Source: Desulfofundulus salinus (GTDB lineage Bacteria > Bacillota > Desulfotomaculia > Desulfotomaculales > Desulfovirgulaceae). From it: a DNA stretch of 64,000 nt. Position 1 is the stretch's first letter, and each line of letters starts with the position of its first letter. Of the stretch, positions 56,427 through 64,000 are shown piece by piece. Position numbers and translations under genes: made by a program. The stretch is from contig NZ_RBWE01000001.1 in the NCBI RefSeq assembly GCF_003627965.1, positions 1,602,016-1,666,015 of the forward strand, in the 5' to 3' direction. A model generated the notes under the pieces. It saw only the letters and a program-made list of their open reading frames with translations. It searched no databases and was not told where the DNA came from.

Positions 56427-57887
56427 TTGTTGGAGCTGTACTACCTCACCGCCCACGAACTGCACGATTTGCTCGTCAAAAAGGAAATCAGCGCCGAGGA
56501 AATTTGCCGCGCCGTCTTTGACCGCATTGATGCCGTAGAGGACAAAATCAAAGCCTATGTCACCCTGACCAGGGACAGGGCCTTTGCCCGGGCACGGGAA
56601 ATCGATCGTAAAATTGCCGCCGGGGAAGAAATCCCGCCCCTGGCCGGCATCCCGGTGGCCATTAAGGACAACATGTGCACCCGCGGAGTACGCACCACCT
56701 GCTCCTCGAAAATTCTCTACAACTTTGTGCCCCCCTACAACGCCACGGTGGTGGAAAAGCTGGAGGCCGCCGGCACGGTAATGGTGGGCAAGACAAATAT
56801 GGACGAGTTTGCCATGGGTTCTTCCACGGAAAACTCGGGCTTTTTTGTGACCGCCAACCCCTGGGACCTGGAGAGGGTACCCGGCGGGTCAAGCGGCGGC
56901 TCCGCCGCGGCGGTGGCGGCAGGGGAAGCCATTACCGCTCTGGGTTCCGACACGGGTGGCTCCATCCGCCAGCCGGCAGCGCTCTGCGGGGTGGTGGGAT
57001 TAAAACCTACCTACGGGGCCGTTTCCCGCTACGGGCTGGTGGCCTTTGCCTCCTCCCTGGATCAAATCGGACCCTTTACCCGGGATGTCACCGACTGTGC
57101 CCTCATGTTAAACGCCATCTGCGGGCACGATCCCATGGATTCCACCTCGGCACCCCAGGACATCCCCGACTTCACATCCTGCTTGAGGGATGACGTGAAG
57201 GGCCTGAAAATCGGCGTACCCAGGGAATACATGGGGGAGGGGATTGACCCCGCCGTAAAAGAAATCATTGGACAGGCCATCAAGCTGCTGGCCTCCCTGG
57301 GGGCAGAAGTCGAGGAGACCACTTTGCCCCACAGCCGTTACGCCCTGCCCACTTATTATTTAATTGCCCCGGCAGAAGCCAGCTCCAACCTGGCCCGCTA
57401 TGACGGCGTCCGTTACGGCTACCGGGCGGAGGACGCCCGGGATGTGGTGGACATGTTCATGAAGACACGCAGCCAGGGCTTCGGCCCGGAAGTAAAACGG
57501 CGCATTATGCTGGGCACGTACGCCCTGTCCGCGGGCTACTACGACGCCTATTATTTAAAGGCCTTGAAAGTGCGCACCTTAATCAAGCAGGATTTTGACC
57601 GGGCCTTCGAAAAATTTGATGTGCTCCTGGCTCCCACCGCCCCGTCCCCGGCCTTCAAGCGGGGAGAAAAGACTGACGACCCCCTTCAGATGTACATGTC
57701 CGACATCTGCACCCTGGCGGTAAACCTGGCCGGCATACCCGGAATATCCATCCCGGCGGGGTTTGTGGACGGCTTACCCGTGGGCTTACAGTTAATTGGC
57801 AGGCCCTTTGGCGAGGGTACCCTCTTGCGGGTGGCCTACACCTTTGAGCAACACACGGATTATCACCGGCGCCGGCCGTCTTTATAG
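56427..57887 (+). CDS. gatA: Asp-tRNA(Asn)/Glu-tRNA(Gln) amidotransferase subunit A
   Basis: A 486-residue amidase-signature enzyme that hydrolyses glutamine and supplies ammonia to GatB. The Ser-cis-Ser-Lys triad is visible: the lysine in [10 protein letters not shown], the first serine in [14 protein letters not shown] and the nucleophile in [16 protein letters not shown] at 56427 follows AAGGAGGG; the adjacent TTG at 56430 is an alternative. Full length and intact. Confidence 0.95.
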   Translation: MLELYYLTAHELHDLLVKKEISAEEICRAVFDRIDAVEDKIKAYVTLTRDRAFARAREIDRKIAAGEEIPPLAGIPVAIKDNMCTRGVRTTCSSKILYNFVPPYNATVVEKLEAAGTVMVGKTNMDEFAMGSSTENSGFFVTANPWDLERVPGGSSGGSAAAVAAGEAITALGSDTGGSIRQPAALCGVVGLKPTYGAVSRYGLVAFASSLDQIGPFTRDVTDCALMLNAICGHDPMDSTSAPQDIPDFTSCLRDDVKGLKIGVPREYMGEGIDPAVKEIIGQAIKLLASLGAEVEETTLPHSRYALPTYYLIAPAEASSNLARYDGVRYGYRAEDARDVVDMFMKTRSQGFGPEVKRRIMLGTYALSAGYYDAYYLKALKVRTLIKQDFDRAFEKFDVLLAPTAPSPAFKRGEKTDDPLQMYMSDICTLAVNLAGIPGISIPAGFVDGLPVGLQLIGRPFGEGTLLRVAYTFEQHTDYHRRRPSL

Positions 57888-57902
57888 GGAGGGAAACAAA
57901 AT

Positions 57903-59348
57903 TTGGTTGAGTACGAAACCATCATCGGCCTGGAAGTGCACGTAGAATTAAAAACAAAAAGCAAGATCTTTTGCTCGTCCACCACGGAATTTGGGGGGGA
58001 CCCCAATACCCATGTTTGCCCCGTTTGCCTGGGGTTGCCGGGAGTGCTCCCGGTTTTAAATAAAAAGGTGCTGGAATACGCCATCCGGGCGGCTTTGGCC
58101 CTGAACTGCGAAATTGCTGAATACTCCAAGTTCGACCGCAAAAACTACTATTACCCAGATCTACCTAAGAATTACCAGATATCCCAGTATGATCTGCCCC
58201 TGGCCAGAAACGGCTACCTGAACATTGAAGTGAACGGGCAAACCAGGCGCATCGGCATTACCCGCATACACATGGAGGAGGATGCGGGTAAGTTGATCCA
58301 CCAGGGCACCATTGCCACCTCTCCCTATTCCCTGGTAGACTACAACCGCACCGGTGTGCCGCTCATTGAAATTGTCTCCGAGCCGGATATGCGTTCCCCC
58401 GAGGAAGCCCGGGCTTACCTGGAAAAACTGAAGGCCATTATCCAGTATACCGGAGTTTCCGACTGCAAAATGGAGGAAGGGTCCTTACGCTGCGACGCCA
58501 ACGTTTCCGTACGCCCCAGGGGGAGCCGGGAATTCGGCACGAAAACGGAAATTAAAAACATGAACTCCTTTAAAGCGCTGCAGCGGGCCCTGACCTACGA
58601 AGTAGAACGGCAAATTGCCGTGCTCCAGGAAGGCGGCCGCATCGTCCAGGAGACCCGCACCTGGGATGAAAACAAAGGGGTAACCCTGCCCATGCGCAGC
58701 AAGGAAGAAGCCCACGATTACCGCTACTTCCCCGAGCCGGACCTGGTACCCCTGGTGATCGACCGGCGGTGGGTGGAGGAAATCCGGGCAACACTCCCCG
58801 AGCTTCCCGACGAGCGGCGCAACCGCTACATCAAGCGCTACGAGCTCCCGGCCTACGACGCCACCGTGCTCACCGCCACCAAAGAAATGGCCGATTACTT
58901 TGAAGAGTGCGTGGCCCTTTATCCCAACGCCAAGGCGGTCAGCAACTGGATGATGGGGGATCTCTCGCGCCTGTTAAATGCCCATAATATAGACATTACC
59001 CGGTGCAAGGTGTCCCCCCGCCAGCTGACGGACATGCTCAAACTGATGGATAAGGGCACCATCAGCGGAAAGATTGCCAAAACGGTTTTCGAGGAAATGT
59101 TTGCCACCGGCAAGGATCCGGAACAAATTGTGCAGGAGAAGGGGCTCGTACAGATTACCGATGAGGGGGCCATTGCCGCCGTAGTGGAGGAAGTGCTGGC
59201 CGGCAACGCCAAGGTGGTGGAAGACTATCTGAAAGGAAAGGACAGGGCCTTCGGCTTCTTAGTGGGCCAGGTGATGAAGGCCACCCGGGGTAAAGCCAAC
59301 CCGGAGCTGGTCAACCGCCTGCTCAAAGAAAAACTTCATTCCAGTTAA
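57903..59348 (+). CDS. gatB: Asp-tRNA(Asn)/Glu-tRNA(Gln) amidotransferase subunit B
   Basis: A 481-residue subunit that binds the mischarged tRNA, activates the side chain with ATP and amidates it. [21 protein letters not shown] opens it, followed by [38 protein letters not shown] and [10 protein letters not shown]. The C-terminal helical YqeY-like tail ([22 protein letters not shown]) contacts the tRNA elbow. TTG at 57903 follows GGGAGGG. Last gene of the operon, followed by a strong hairpin. Confidence 0.95.
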   Translation: MVEYETIIGLEVHVELKTKSKIFCSSTTEFGGDPNTHVCPVCLGLPGVLPVLNKKVLEYAIRAALALNCEIAEYSKFDRKNYYYPDLPKNYQISQYDLPLARNGYLNIEVNGQTRRIGITRIHMEEDAGKLIHQGTIATSPYSLVDYNRTGVPLIEIVSEPDMRSPEEARAYLEKLKAIIQYTGVSDCKMEEGSLRCDANVSVRPRGSREFGTKTEIKNMNSFKALQRALTYEVERQIAVLQEGGRIVQETRTWDENKGVTLPMRSKEEAHDYRYFPEPDLVPLVIDRRWVEEIRATLPELPDERRNRYIKRYELPAYDATVLTATKEMADYFEECVALYPNAKAVSNWMMGDLSRLLNAHNIDITRCKVSPRQLTDMLKLMDKGTISGKIAKTVFEEMFATGKDPEQIVQEKGLVQITDEGAIAAVVEEVLAGNAKVVEDYLKGKDRAFGFLVGQVMKATRGKANPELVNRLLKEKLHSS

Positions 59349-59367
59349 AGACTTACCCTAATGTTAA

Positions 59368-59389
59368 GGGGCGGGTGCAAACCCGCCCC
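59368..59389. terminator. hairpin between convergent gatB and transporter genes
   Basis: GGGGCGGGT (59368-59376) pairs perfectly with ACCCGCCCC (59381-59389) around a GCAA tetraloop. It probably terminates transcription from both sides, although T runs are poor. Confidence 0.7.
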
Positions 59390-59394
59390 AACCT

Positions 59395-60645
59395 TTATAC
59401 ATTTACTGCCTGCTCGTTTGCCGCCGGTTTTGTGGGCGGCTTGGTGACAAAACTCAGGATGGCGGCCACCACCAGCAGGGCGGCGGAGATCAGGTAACTG
59501 GCATTATAACCGCCGGTAAGGTCTGCCGCCCGCCCCGCAATGATTGGCCCGATGAGGGCGCCGGCACCCCAGGCGGTAAAGACCAGGCCGTAGTTGATAC
59601 CGGCATTCTTCAACCCGAAGTAGTCGTAAGTAGCCGACGGGAAGAGGGAAAGGTTGGCCCCGTAAGCTATCCCGGTGAGAACCGAGCCAATAAACAGGGT
59701 TGCCGCACTCTTGTAGGAGGCAAACAGCAGCATGTTGGCCGCTTGAATGGCAAACACAAGAAGCATGGTGTTGGTCCGGCCCAACCGGTCACTCAACCAT
59801 CCGGCCAGTATGCGCCCGCCGGCATTGGCTACGGCCAGCACCGCCACAAACACGAAGCCCCAGTTGATGCCACCCTGGATCTGGGCAATCTTGGCCAGGT
59901 GGCCGATAACCAATAGCCCTGCCGAAGCGGCGAAGCAGAACATCAACCAGAGCAGGTAAAACTGGGGTGTGGCCAGCATCTCGCGGGGGCTGAAGTCCTG
60001 CTTGGAGCTGGCCGCGGTGGCCGCCCTGGTGGCGGGAGGCGGACCGCCGTAAGGCACATAACCCGGGGGCGGGAAGGCAAGTACCTGGGCCAGGATGACA
60101 ATAACGGTTAAGAATATGATTCCTTCGTAGATAAAGGTTTTGGAAATACCGTAATTAGCCAGGAAATACTTTGTCATGGGGGCGGTATAAACCGAAGCCA
60201 GGCCGAAGCCGGCCACCACCAGACCGGCAATCAGTCCCTTCTTATGGGGCTGGAACCATTTCACCGCCGCCGGCGTGGGAGCGCCATATCCAAACCCCAG
60301 GGCCGCACCAACGATAAGCCCAAAACCGATGGTAATACCTGCCAGGGACTGGGTAACTCCCGAGATAATCATACCCGCACCGGCCAGGATACCGCCAATA
60401 GTGGCCACCAGCCGGGGACCAAACTTATCCACCATACGCCCCGCCGGAACCATGAACAGGGCAAACATCACACAGGCCAGGGTATAGGGAAACTGGGACT
60501 GGGTTTTGGTCCAATGCAACTGATCAATGAGGGCCGCGGCAAAAACACTCCAGGTGTATAATACACCCAAAGCCAGATTTATACCCATGCCGGCAAGGGG
60601 AACTGACCAGGCCCGGGCCAAACTGGGCTGGTTGGGCTGATTCAT
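59395..60645 (-). CDS. OFA-family MFS transporter (oxalate/formate antiporter type)
   Basis: A 416-residue major facilitator superfamily protein with 12 predicted membrane helices. WSVPLAGMGINLALGVLYTWSVFAAAL is the typical first helix of the OFA group, followed by PAGRMVDKFGPRLVATIGG (the loop 2-3 motif), VGAALGFGYGAPTPAAVKWF and GGRILAGWLSDRLGRTN. OFA members exchange small carboxylates such as oxalate, formate, pyruvate or lactate. The substrate here is unknown. The ATG at 60645 has GGAGGTG 8 nt upstream; a GTG at 60654 overlaps that site. It is transcribed away from the homocitrate-synthase gene, which could share organic-acid metabolism. Confidence 0.88.
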   Translation of the reverse strand: MNQPNQPSLARAWSVPLAGMGINLALGVLYTWSVFAAALIDQLHWTKTQSQFPYTLACVMFALFMVPAGRMVDKFGPRLVATIGGILAGAGMIISGVTQSLAGITIGFGLIVGAALGFGYGAPTPAAVKWFQPHKKGLIAGLVVAGFGLASVYTAPMTKYFLANYGISKTFIYEGIIFLTVIVILAQVLAFPPPGYVPYGGPPPATRAATAASSKQDFSPREMLATPQFYLLWLMFCFAASAGLLVIGHLAKIAQIQGGINWGFVFVAVLAVANAGGRILAGWLSDRLGRTNTMLLVFAIQAANMLLFASYKSAATLFIGSVLTGIAYGANLSLFPSATYDYFGLKNAGINYGLVFTAWGAGALIGPIIAGRAADLTGGYNASYLISAALLVVAAILSFVTKPPTKPAANEQAVNV

Positions 60646-61076
60646 GGGATACACCTCCGGTCATATTTGGTTAAATACCTCACTTGTTGCTGCACTATCT
60701 TTTAAATGCGATGGGGCGTTCTGCTGGTCATGGCATCCCTCCCCGGGGCATCCCTCCGCTATTTTTATTGTATTTTGTTTTATCAGGTAAGAATATAAAT
60801 TTTCCGGCAATAGACAAAACCATCAACTAAATGGTTTCGCTTTCGCTCAAAGAAAGCAAAAGGTTCCCCAACTGCCAGCGGATTTTCTACCCGCAGCCAG
60901 ATTTTGACCGCTGGGTGCACCAGAATGGCCGTCGGAGGAAGCATCTTTTGGGCTTTTATACAGGTGAAATTATGCTTTTCAGTTAACCAATTTCATGGTA
61001 TTATTAAAGCTGTATAATTTTGTGTCGCATTTTGCTACAGACCTTTCGGGAAAAGAATGCAACAAGGGGTGAAAAA
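60646..61076. other. divergent intergenic region
   Basis: A 431-nt spacer between divergent genes. It contains a tandem duplication GGCATCCCTCC at about 60734 and 60749. A TATAAT at 61013-61018 is a probable -10 box for the rightward operon, with only a weak -35 match near 60990. No gene is supported in it. Confidence 0.5.
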
Positions 61077-62240
61077 ATGAGTGAAAAACTGACTGAAAAT
61101 ACGACCGAAAAAAAGGAGCAAAGGAAAATTATTATCGTGGATACCACCCTGCGGGATGGTGAGCAGACGGCAGGAGTGGTCTTTGCAAACCGGGAAAAGG
61201 TACGTATAGCCAGGTTCCTGGACGAAATTGGCGTGCACCAAATCGAAGCAGGCATCCCCGTAATGGGCGGCGATGAGATGGAAGCCATTAAGGAAATTTG
61301 CAGGGCGGGCCTTAAAGCCAGCATAATGGGCTGGAACCGCCCGGTAATCAAAGATATCGAAGCCTCCCTGGCCTGCGGGGTAGATGCCGTGGCTATTTCT
61401 ATTTCCACCTCGGATATCCACATTAAATACAAGCTGCAAACCAGCCGGGAATGGGTGCTGGAGCAAATGGTCAAGGCCGTGGAGTTTGCCAAGAAAGAAG
61501 GCATGTATATTTCGGTTAACGCCGAAGACGCCTCCCGCACCGACATGGATTTCCTGATCCAGTTTGCCAGGGCGGCCAAGGAGGCTGGCGCCGACCGGCT
61601 GCGCTACTGCGACACCGTGGGCATTCTGGATCCCTTCACTACCTACGAGCGCATTCAAACCATACTTAAACATGTGGACATAGACATTGAGATGCATACC
61701 CATAACGATTTCGGCATGGCCACAGCCAACGCCCTCGCCGGTGTCAGGGCCGGTGCGACCCATGTGGGGGTGACCGTAATCGGCCTGGGTGAGCGGGCGG
61801 GAAACGCCGCCCTGGAGGAAGTGGTCATGGCCTTGAAACACTTGATGGGCATTGATTTAGGATTTAAGACCGAGATGTTCCGGGAAATCGCCGAGTACGT
61901 ATCCCGGGCTTCCGGCCGGGAGCTGCCGGCCTGGAAGGCCATTGTGGGTTCCAATATGTTTGCCCATGAATCGGGCATCCACGCCGACGGCGCCCTGAAG
62001 AACCCGAAGACTTACGAGGCCTTCCATCCGGAAGAGGTAGGCCTGGAGCGCCAGATCGTGATCGGCAAACATTCCGGTACCGCTGCCCTGAAGGCCAAGT
62101 TTGCTGAGTACGGGATCCATTTGAGCGAATTCCGGGCTCAGGAGTTGCTGGCCAAAGTACGTGCTTACTGTGTAGCCTTAAAGCGGCCGCTCTTCGATAA
62201 GGAGCTCATGTACATCTACGAAGACTATTTTGGAAAGTAG
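61077..62240 (+). CDS. homocitrate synthase / isopropylmalate synthase family protein (NifV/AksA-like)
   Basis: A 387-residue HMGL-like TIM-barrel enzyme that condenses acetyl-CoA with a 2-oxoacid. IIIVDTTLRDGEQTAGVVF is the family opening. HTHNDFGMATANALAGVRAGATHVGVTVIGLGERAGNA carries the metal-binding histidines, and SNMFAHESGIHADGALKNP the third region. It lacks the long C-terminal regulatory domain of leucine-feedback LeuA, as NifV/AksA homocitrate synthases do. Re-citrate synthases of Clostridia belong to the same family and cannot be excluded. ATG at 61077 follows AAGGGGTGA. Grouped with homoaconitase-like genes downstream, it forms a condensation-isomerisation module. Confidence 0.82.
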   Translation: MSEKLTENTTEKKEQRKIIIVDTTLRDGEQTAGVVFANREKVRIARFLDEIGVHQIEAGIPVMGGDEMEAIKEICRAGLKASIMGWNRPVIKDIEASLACGVDAVAISISTSDIHIKYKLQTSREWVLEQMVKAVEFAKKEGMYISVNAEDASRTDMDFLIQFARAAKEAGADRLRYCDTVGILDPFTTYERIQTILKHVDIDIEMHTHNDFGMATANALAGVRAGATHVGVTVIGLGERAGNAALEEVVMALKHLMGIDLGFKTEMFREIAEYVSRASGRELPAWKAIVGSNMFAHESGIHADGALKNPKTYEAFHPEEVGLERQIVIGKHSGTAALKAKFAEYGIHLSEFRAQELLAKVRAYCVALKRPLFDKELMYIYEDYFGK

Positions 62241-62250
62241 GGGTTTTGCC

Positions 62251-63507
62251 TTGGGTCAGACCATCATTGAAAAAATTCTGTCCAGTCATAGCGGTCAGGA
62301 GGCCTATGCCAACGATATTGTGGTAGCCCGGGTTGACTTCATCATGGGTCAGGACGGTACCTCCCCCCTGGCCATTCGGGCCTTCGAGGAAATGGGGGGA
62401 TCAAAGGTCTCCGATCCCGACCGGGTTGCCTTTGTTATCGATCACAGTGCCCCGAGCCCCAATGAAGGGGTATCGGCTTTGCACCAGCTGATGCGCCGGT
62501 TCGCCCGGGAAAAGGGCATTCATCTTTACGACATCGGGGAGGGTGTCTGTCACCAGGTGGTGCCGGAGAGCGGGCGGGTAGGTCCCGGAACCCTGGTCAT
62601 TGGTGCCGATTCCCATACCTGCACCTACGGGGCGCTTAATGCCTTTTCCACGGGTGTGGGTTCCACCGATCTGGCCGGTGCCTTGATTTCGGGGCAGATG
62701 TGGTTTAAAGTGCCCGAAACCTTCAAGTTTGTCTGTCACGGCACCCTGCCCCGGGGTGTTTACGCCAAAGACCTCATCCTGCACCTCATCGGTGATGTAA
62801 CGGCCGATGGCGCCACTTATATGGCGGCGGAATACACCGGTGAAGCCATTGCCAACCTGTCCATGGACGGGCGTTTTACCATTGCCAACATGGCCATTGA
62901 AATGGGTGCCAAGGCGGGTTTAATGGAAGCCGACGAAAAGACCTTTGCCTGGCTGGCCCAGTTCACCCGCCGGCAGTTCATCCCCGTAAGCCCGGATCCC
63001 GATGCCCGCTATGCCCGGATCAAGGAATATGACGTCTCAAACCTGGAACCTCAGGTGGCCCGGCCCCACCGGGTGGATAACGTCTGCCCGGTGGCGGAGG
63101 TGGCCGGAACCCCCATCCAGCAGGCGGTGATCGGCACCTGCACCAACGGGCGGCTGGAGGATTTACGCATCGCAGCCCAAATTCTGGCCGGAAGGCGCAT
63201 CCACCGGGACGTGCGCCTGATTGTCGCACCCGCTTCCAGGCGCATTTACCTGCAGGCCATGCGGGAGGGGATCATCCAGACCCTGGTGGAAAGCGGTGCC
63301 GCCGTGGTTACCCCCGGCTGCGGACCCTGCGTGGGCACCCATAACGGCGTGCCTTCCGATGGGGAGAATGTAATTTCCACCGCCAACCGGAACTTTAAAG
63401 GCCGCATGGGCAACAGCAAAGCCTTTATTTACCTGGCTTCCCCGGCCACGGTGGCAGCCTCGGCCCTGACCGGACGGATTACCGACCCGCGGGAGTTTTT
63501 GCGTTAA
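62251..63507 (+). CDS. homoaconitase / 3-isopropylmalate dehydratase large subunit
   Basis: A 418-residue aconitase-superfamily protein with a [4Fe-4S] cluster. VGADSHTCTYGALNAFSTGVGSTD carries the first cysteine, and VIGTCTNGRLEDL and TPGCGPCVG provide the others. The short two-subunit form is used by LeuC, HacA and AksD. MGQTIIEKIL opens at a TTG (62251) behind AGTAGGGG; upstream in-frame sequence overlaps the previous gene. It would isomerise homocitrate, citrate or isopropylmalate depending on what the upstream synthase makes. Its small subunit is the next gene. Confidence 0.88.
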   Translation: MGQTIIEKILSSHSGQEAYANDIVVARVDFIMGQDGTSPLAIRAFEEMGGSKVSDPDRVAFVIDHSAPSPNEGVSALHQLMRRFAREKGIHLYDIGEGVCHQVVPESGRVGPGTLVIGADSHTCTYGALNAFSTGVGSTDLAGALISGQMWFKVPETFKFVCHGTLPRGVYAKDLILHLIGDVTADGATYMAAEYTGEAIANLSMDGRFTIANMAIEMGAKAGLMEADEKTFAWLAQFTRRQFIPVSPDPDARYARIKEYDVSNLEPQVARPHRVDNVCPVAEVAGTPIQQAVIGTCTNGRLEDLRIAAQILAGRRIHRDVRLIVAPASRRIYLQAMREGIIQTLVESGAAVVTPGCGPCVGTHNGVPSDGENVISTANRNFKGRMGNSKAFIYLASPATVAASALTGRITDPREFLR

Positions 63508-63531
63508 ACTGAACATAAAGTAGGTGACGGG

Positions 63532-64000
63532 ATGCTTTTACAGGGAAAAGCCCATAAATTCGGCGATGACGTAAATACTGACTACATCATTTCGGGTAAA
63601 TATAAATTTAAAACCCTGGACATGCAGGAACTGGCCAAACATGTCATGGAAGACCTGGACCCTGACTTTTACCATAAGATCAACGCGGGCGATTTCATCG
63701 TGGCCGGCCGTAATTTTGGCTGCGGCTCATCCCGGGAACAGGCCCCCCTGGCCATCAAACACGCCCGCATTTCCGCCGTGCTGGCCAAATCCTTTGCCCG
63801 CATTTTTTACCGCAACGCTATCAATACGGGACTACCCGTAGTGGAATGCGACACCGACCAGATCGACCCGGGGGATGAGCTGGTAGTGGACTTAAGTAGC
63901 GGGGTGATTACCAACAAAACGAAAGGGATCACCATTGCGGCCAAACCCCTCCCCCCGGTGATGATTAAAATTCTTAACGACGGCGGCCTGGTGGCCCACT
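63532..64000 (+). CDS. homoaconitase / 3-isopropylmalate dehydratase small subunit (cut by the window end)
   Basis: The first 156 codons of the swivelling small subunit. GKAHKFGDDVNTDYIISGKYK opens it, and the FIVAGRNFGCGSSREQAPLAIKHA motif holds the substrate-binding region. The YLRT/YKFK-type specificity loop here reads KYKFKTLDM. ATG at 63532 follows TAGGTGACGG. Family members are about 160-170 residues, so only a few codons are missing past 64000. An isocitrate/isopropylmalate dehydrogenase gene would be expected next. Confidence 0.9.
   Translation, partial: MLLQGKAHKFGDDVNTDYIISGKYKFKTLDMQELAKHVMEDLDPDFYHKINAGDFIVAGRNFGCGSSREQAPLAIKHARISAVLAKSFARIFYRNAINTGLPVVECDTDQIDPGDELVVDLSSGVITNKTKGITIAAKPLPPVMIKILNDGGLVAH

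Overview
The window reads as chromosomal DNA of a GC-rich, spore-forming-lineage Firmicute, most likely the Peptococcaceae (Desulfotomaculum / Desulfofundulus / Pelotomaculum group). This is inferred from many TTG and GTG starts behind strong AGGAGG-type ribosome-binding sites, consensus sigma-A promoters, a PRPP riboswitch ahead of a purine operon, a fused hisIE, GatCAB, and both known lipid II flippase families. No rRNA, tRNA or CRISPR array was seen.

Region 1 (1-12.4 kb) is accessory. It holds a radical SAM protein, an IS66-type insertion-sequence remnant beside a beheaded glycosyltransferase, a 643-residue orphan protein with an internal duplication, a complete GT4 glycosyltransferase, and a small defence island. 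The island has a DUF262/HNH (GmrSD-like) protein followed by an AAA+ ATPase and a subtilisin-like protease that match the IetA/IetS phage-defence pair. A polyprenyl glycosylphosphotransferase follows.

Region 2 (12.7-26.3 kb) is a rearranged surface-polysaccharide and toxin-antitoxin area. Intact manB, an Rpn-type recombination-promoting nuclease, manC and galE are flanked by a decayed manC copy on the left. On the right is a scrambled locus stitched from pieces of the manB-rpn spacer, rpn, manC and manB. Further on are a SWIM zinc-finger protein, VapBC, a Uma2 nuclease-like protein, a frameshifted gene, a TPR protein, and an MntA antitoxin with a truncated HepT.

Region 3 (26.4-64 kb) is mostly housekeeping: murJ, DUF1015/mazG, hpt-guaA, the purine operon (permease-purE-B-C-F-M-N-H-D), yerC, hisD-C-B-H-A-F-IE, pcrA, amj, ligA, gatCAB, an OFA-family transporter, and a homocitrate-synthase-like gene with homoaconitase-like large and small subunits that runs off the right edge.

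The most unusual non-coding signal is a family of 200-250 nt intergenic elements (33078-33286, 33606-33857, 55826-56029, remnant near 50394). Their sequences have diverged but long helices are kept by compensatory changes. One copy lies inside the purine operon leader, between the PRPP riboswitch terminator and the first gene. The second strong signal is the scrambled manB/rpn/manC locus around a nuclease gene whose family promotes RecA-independent recombination.
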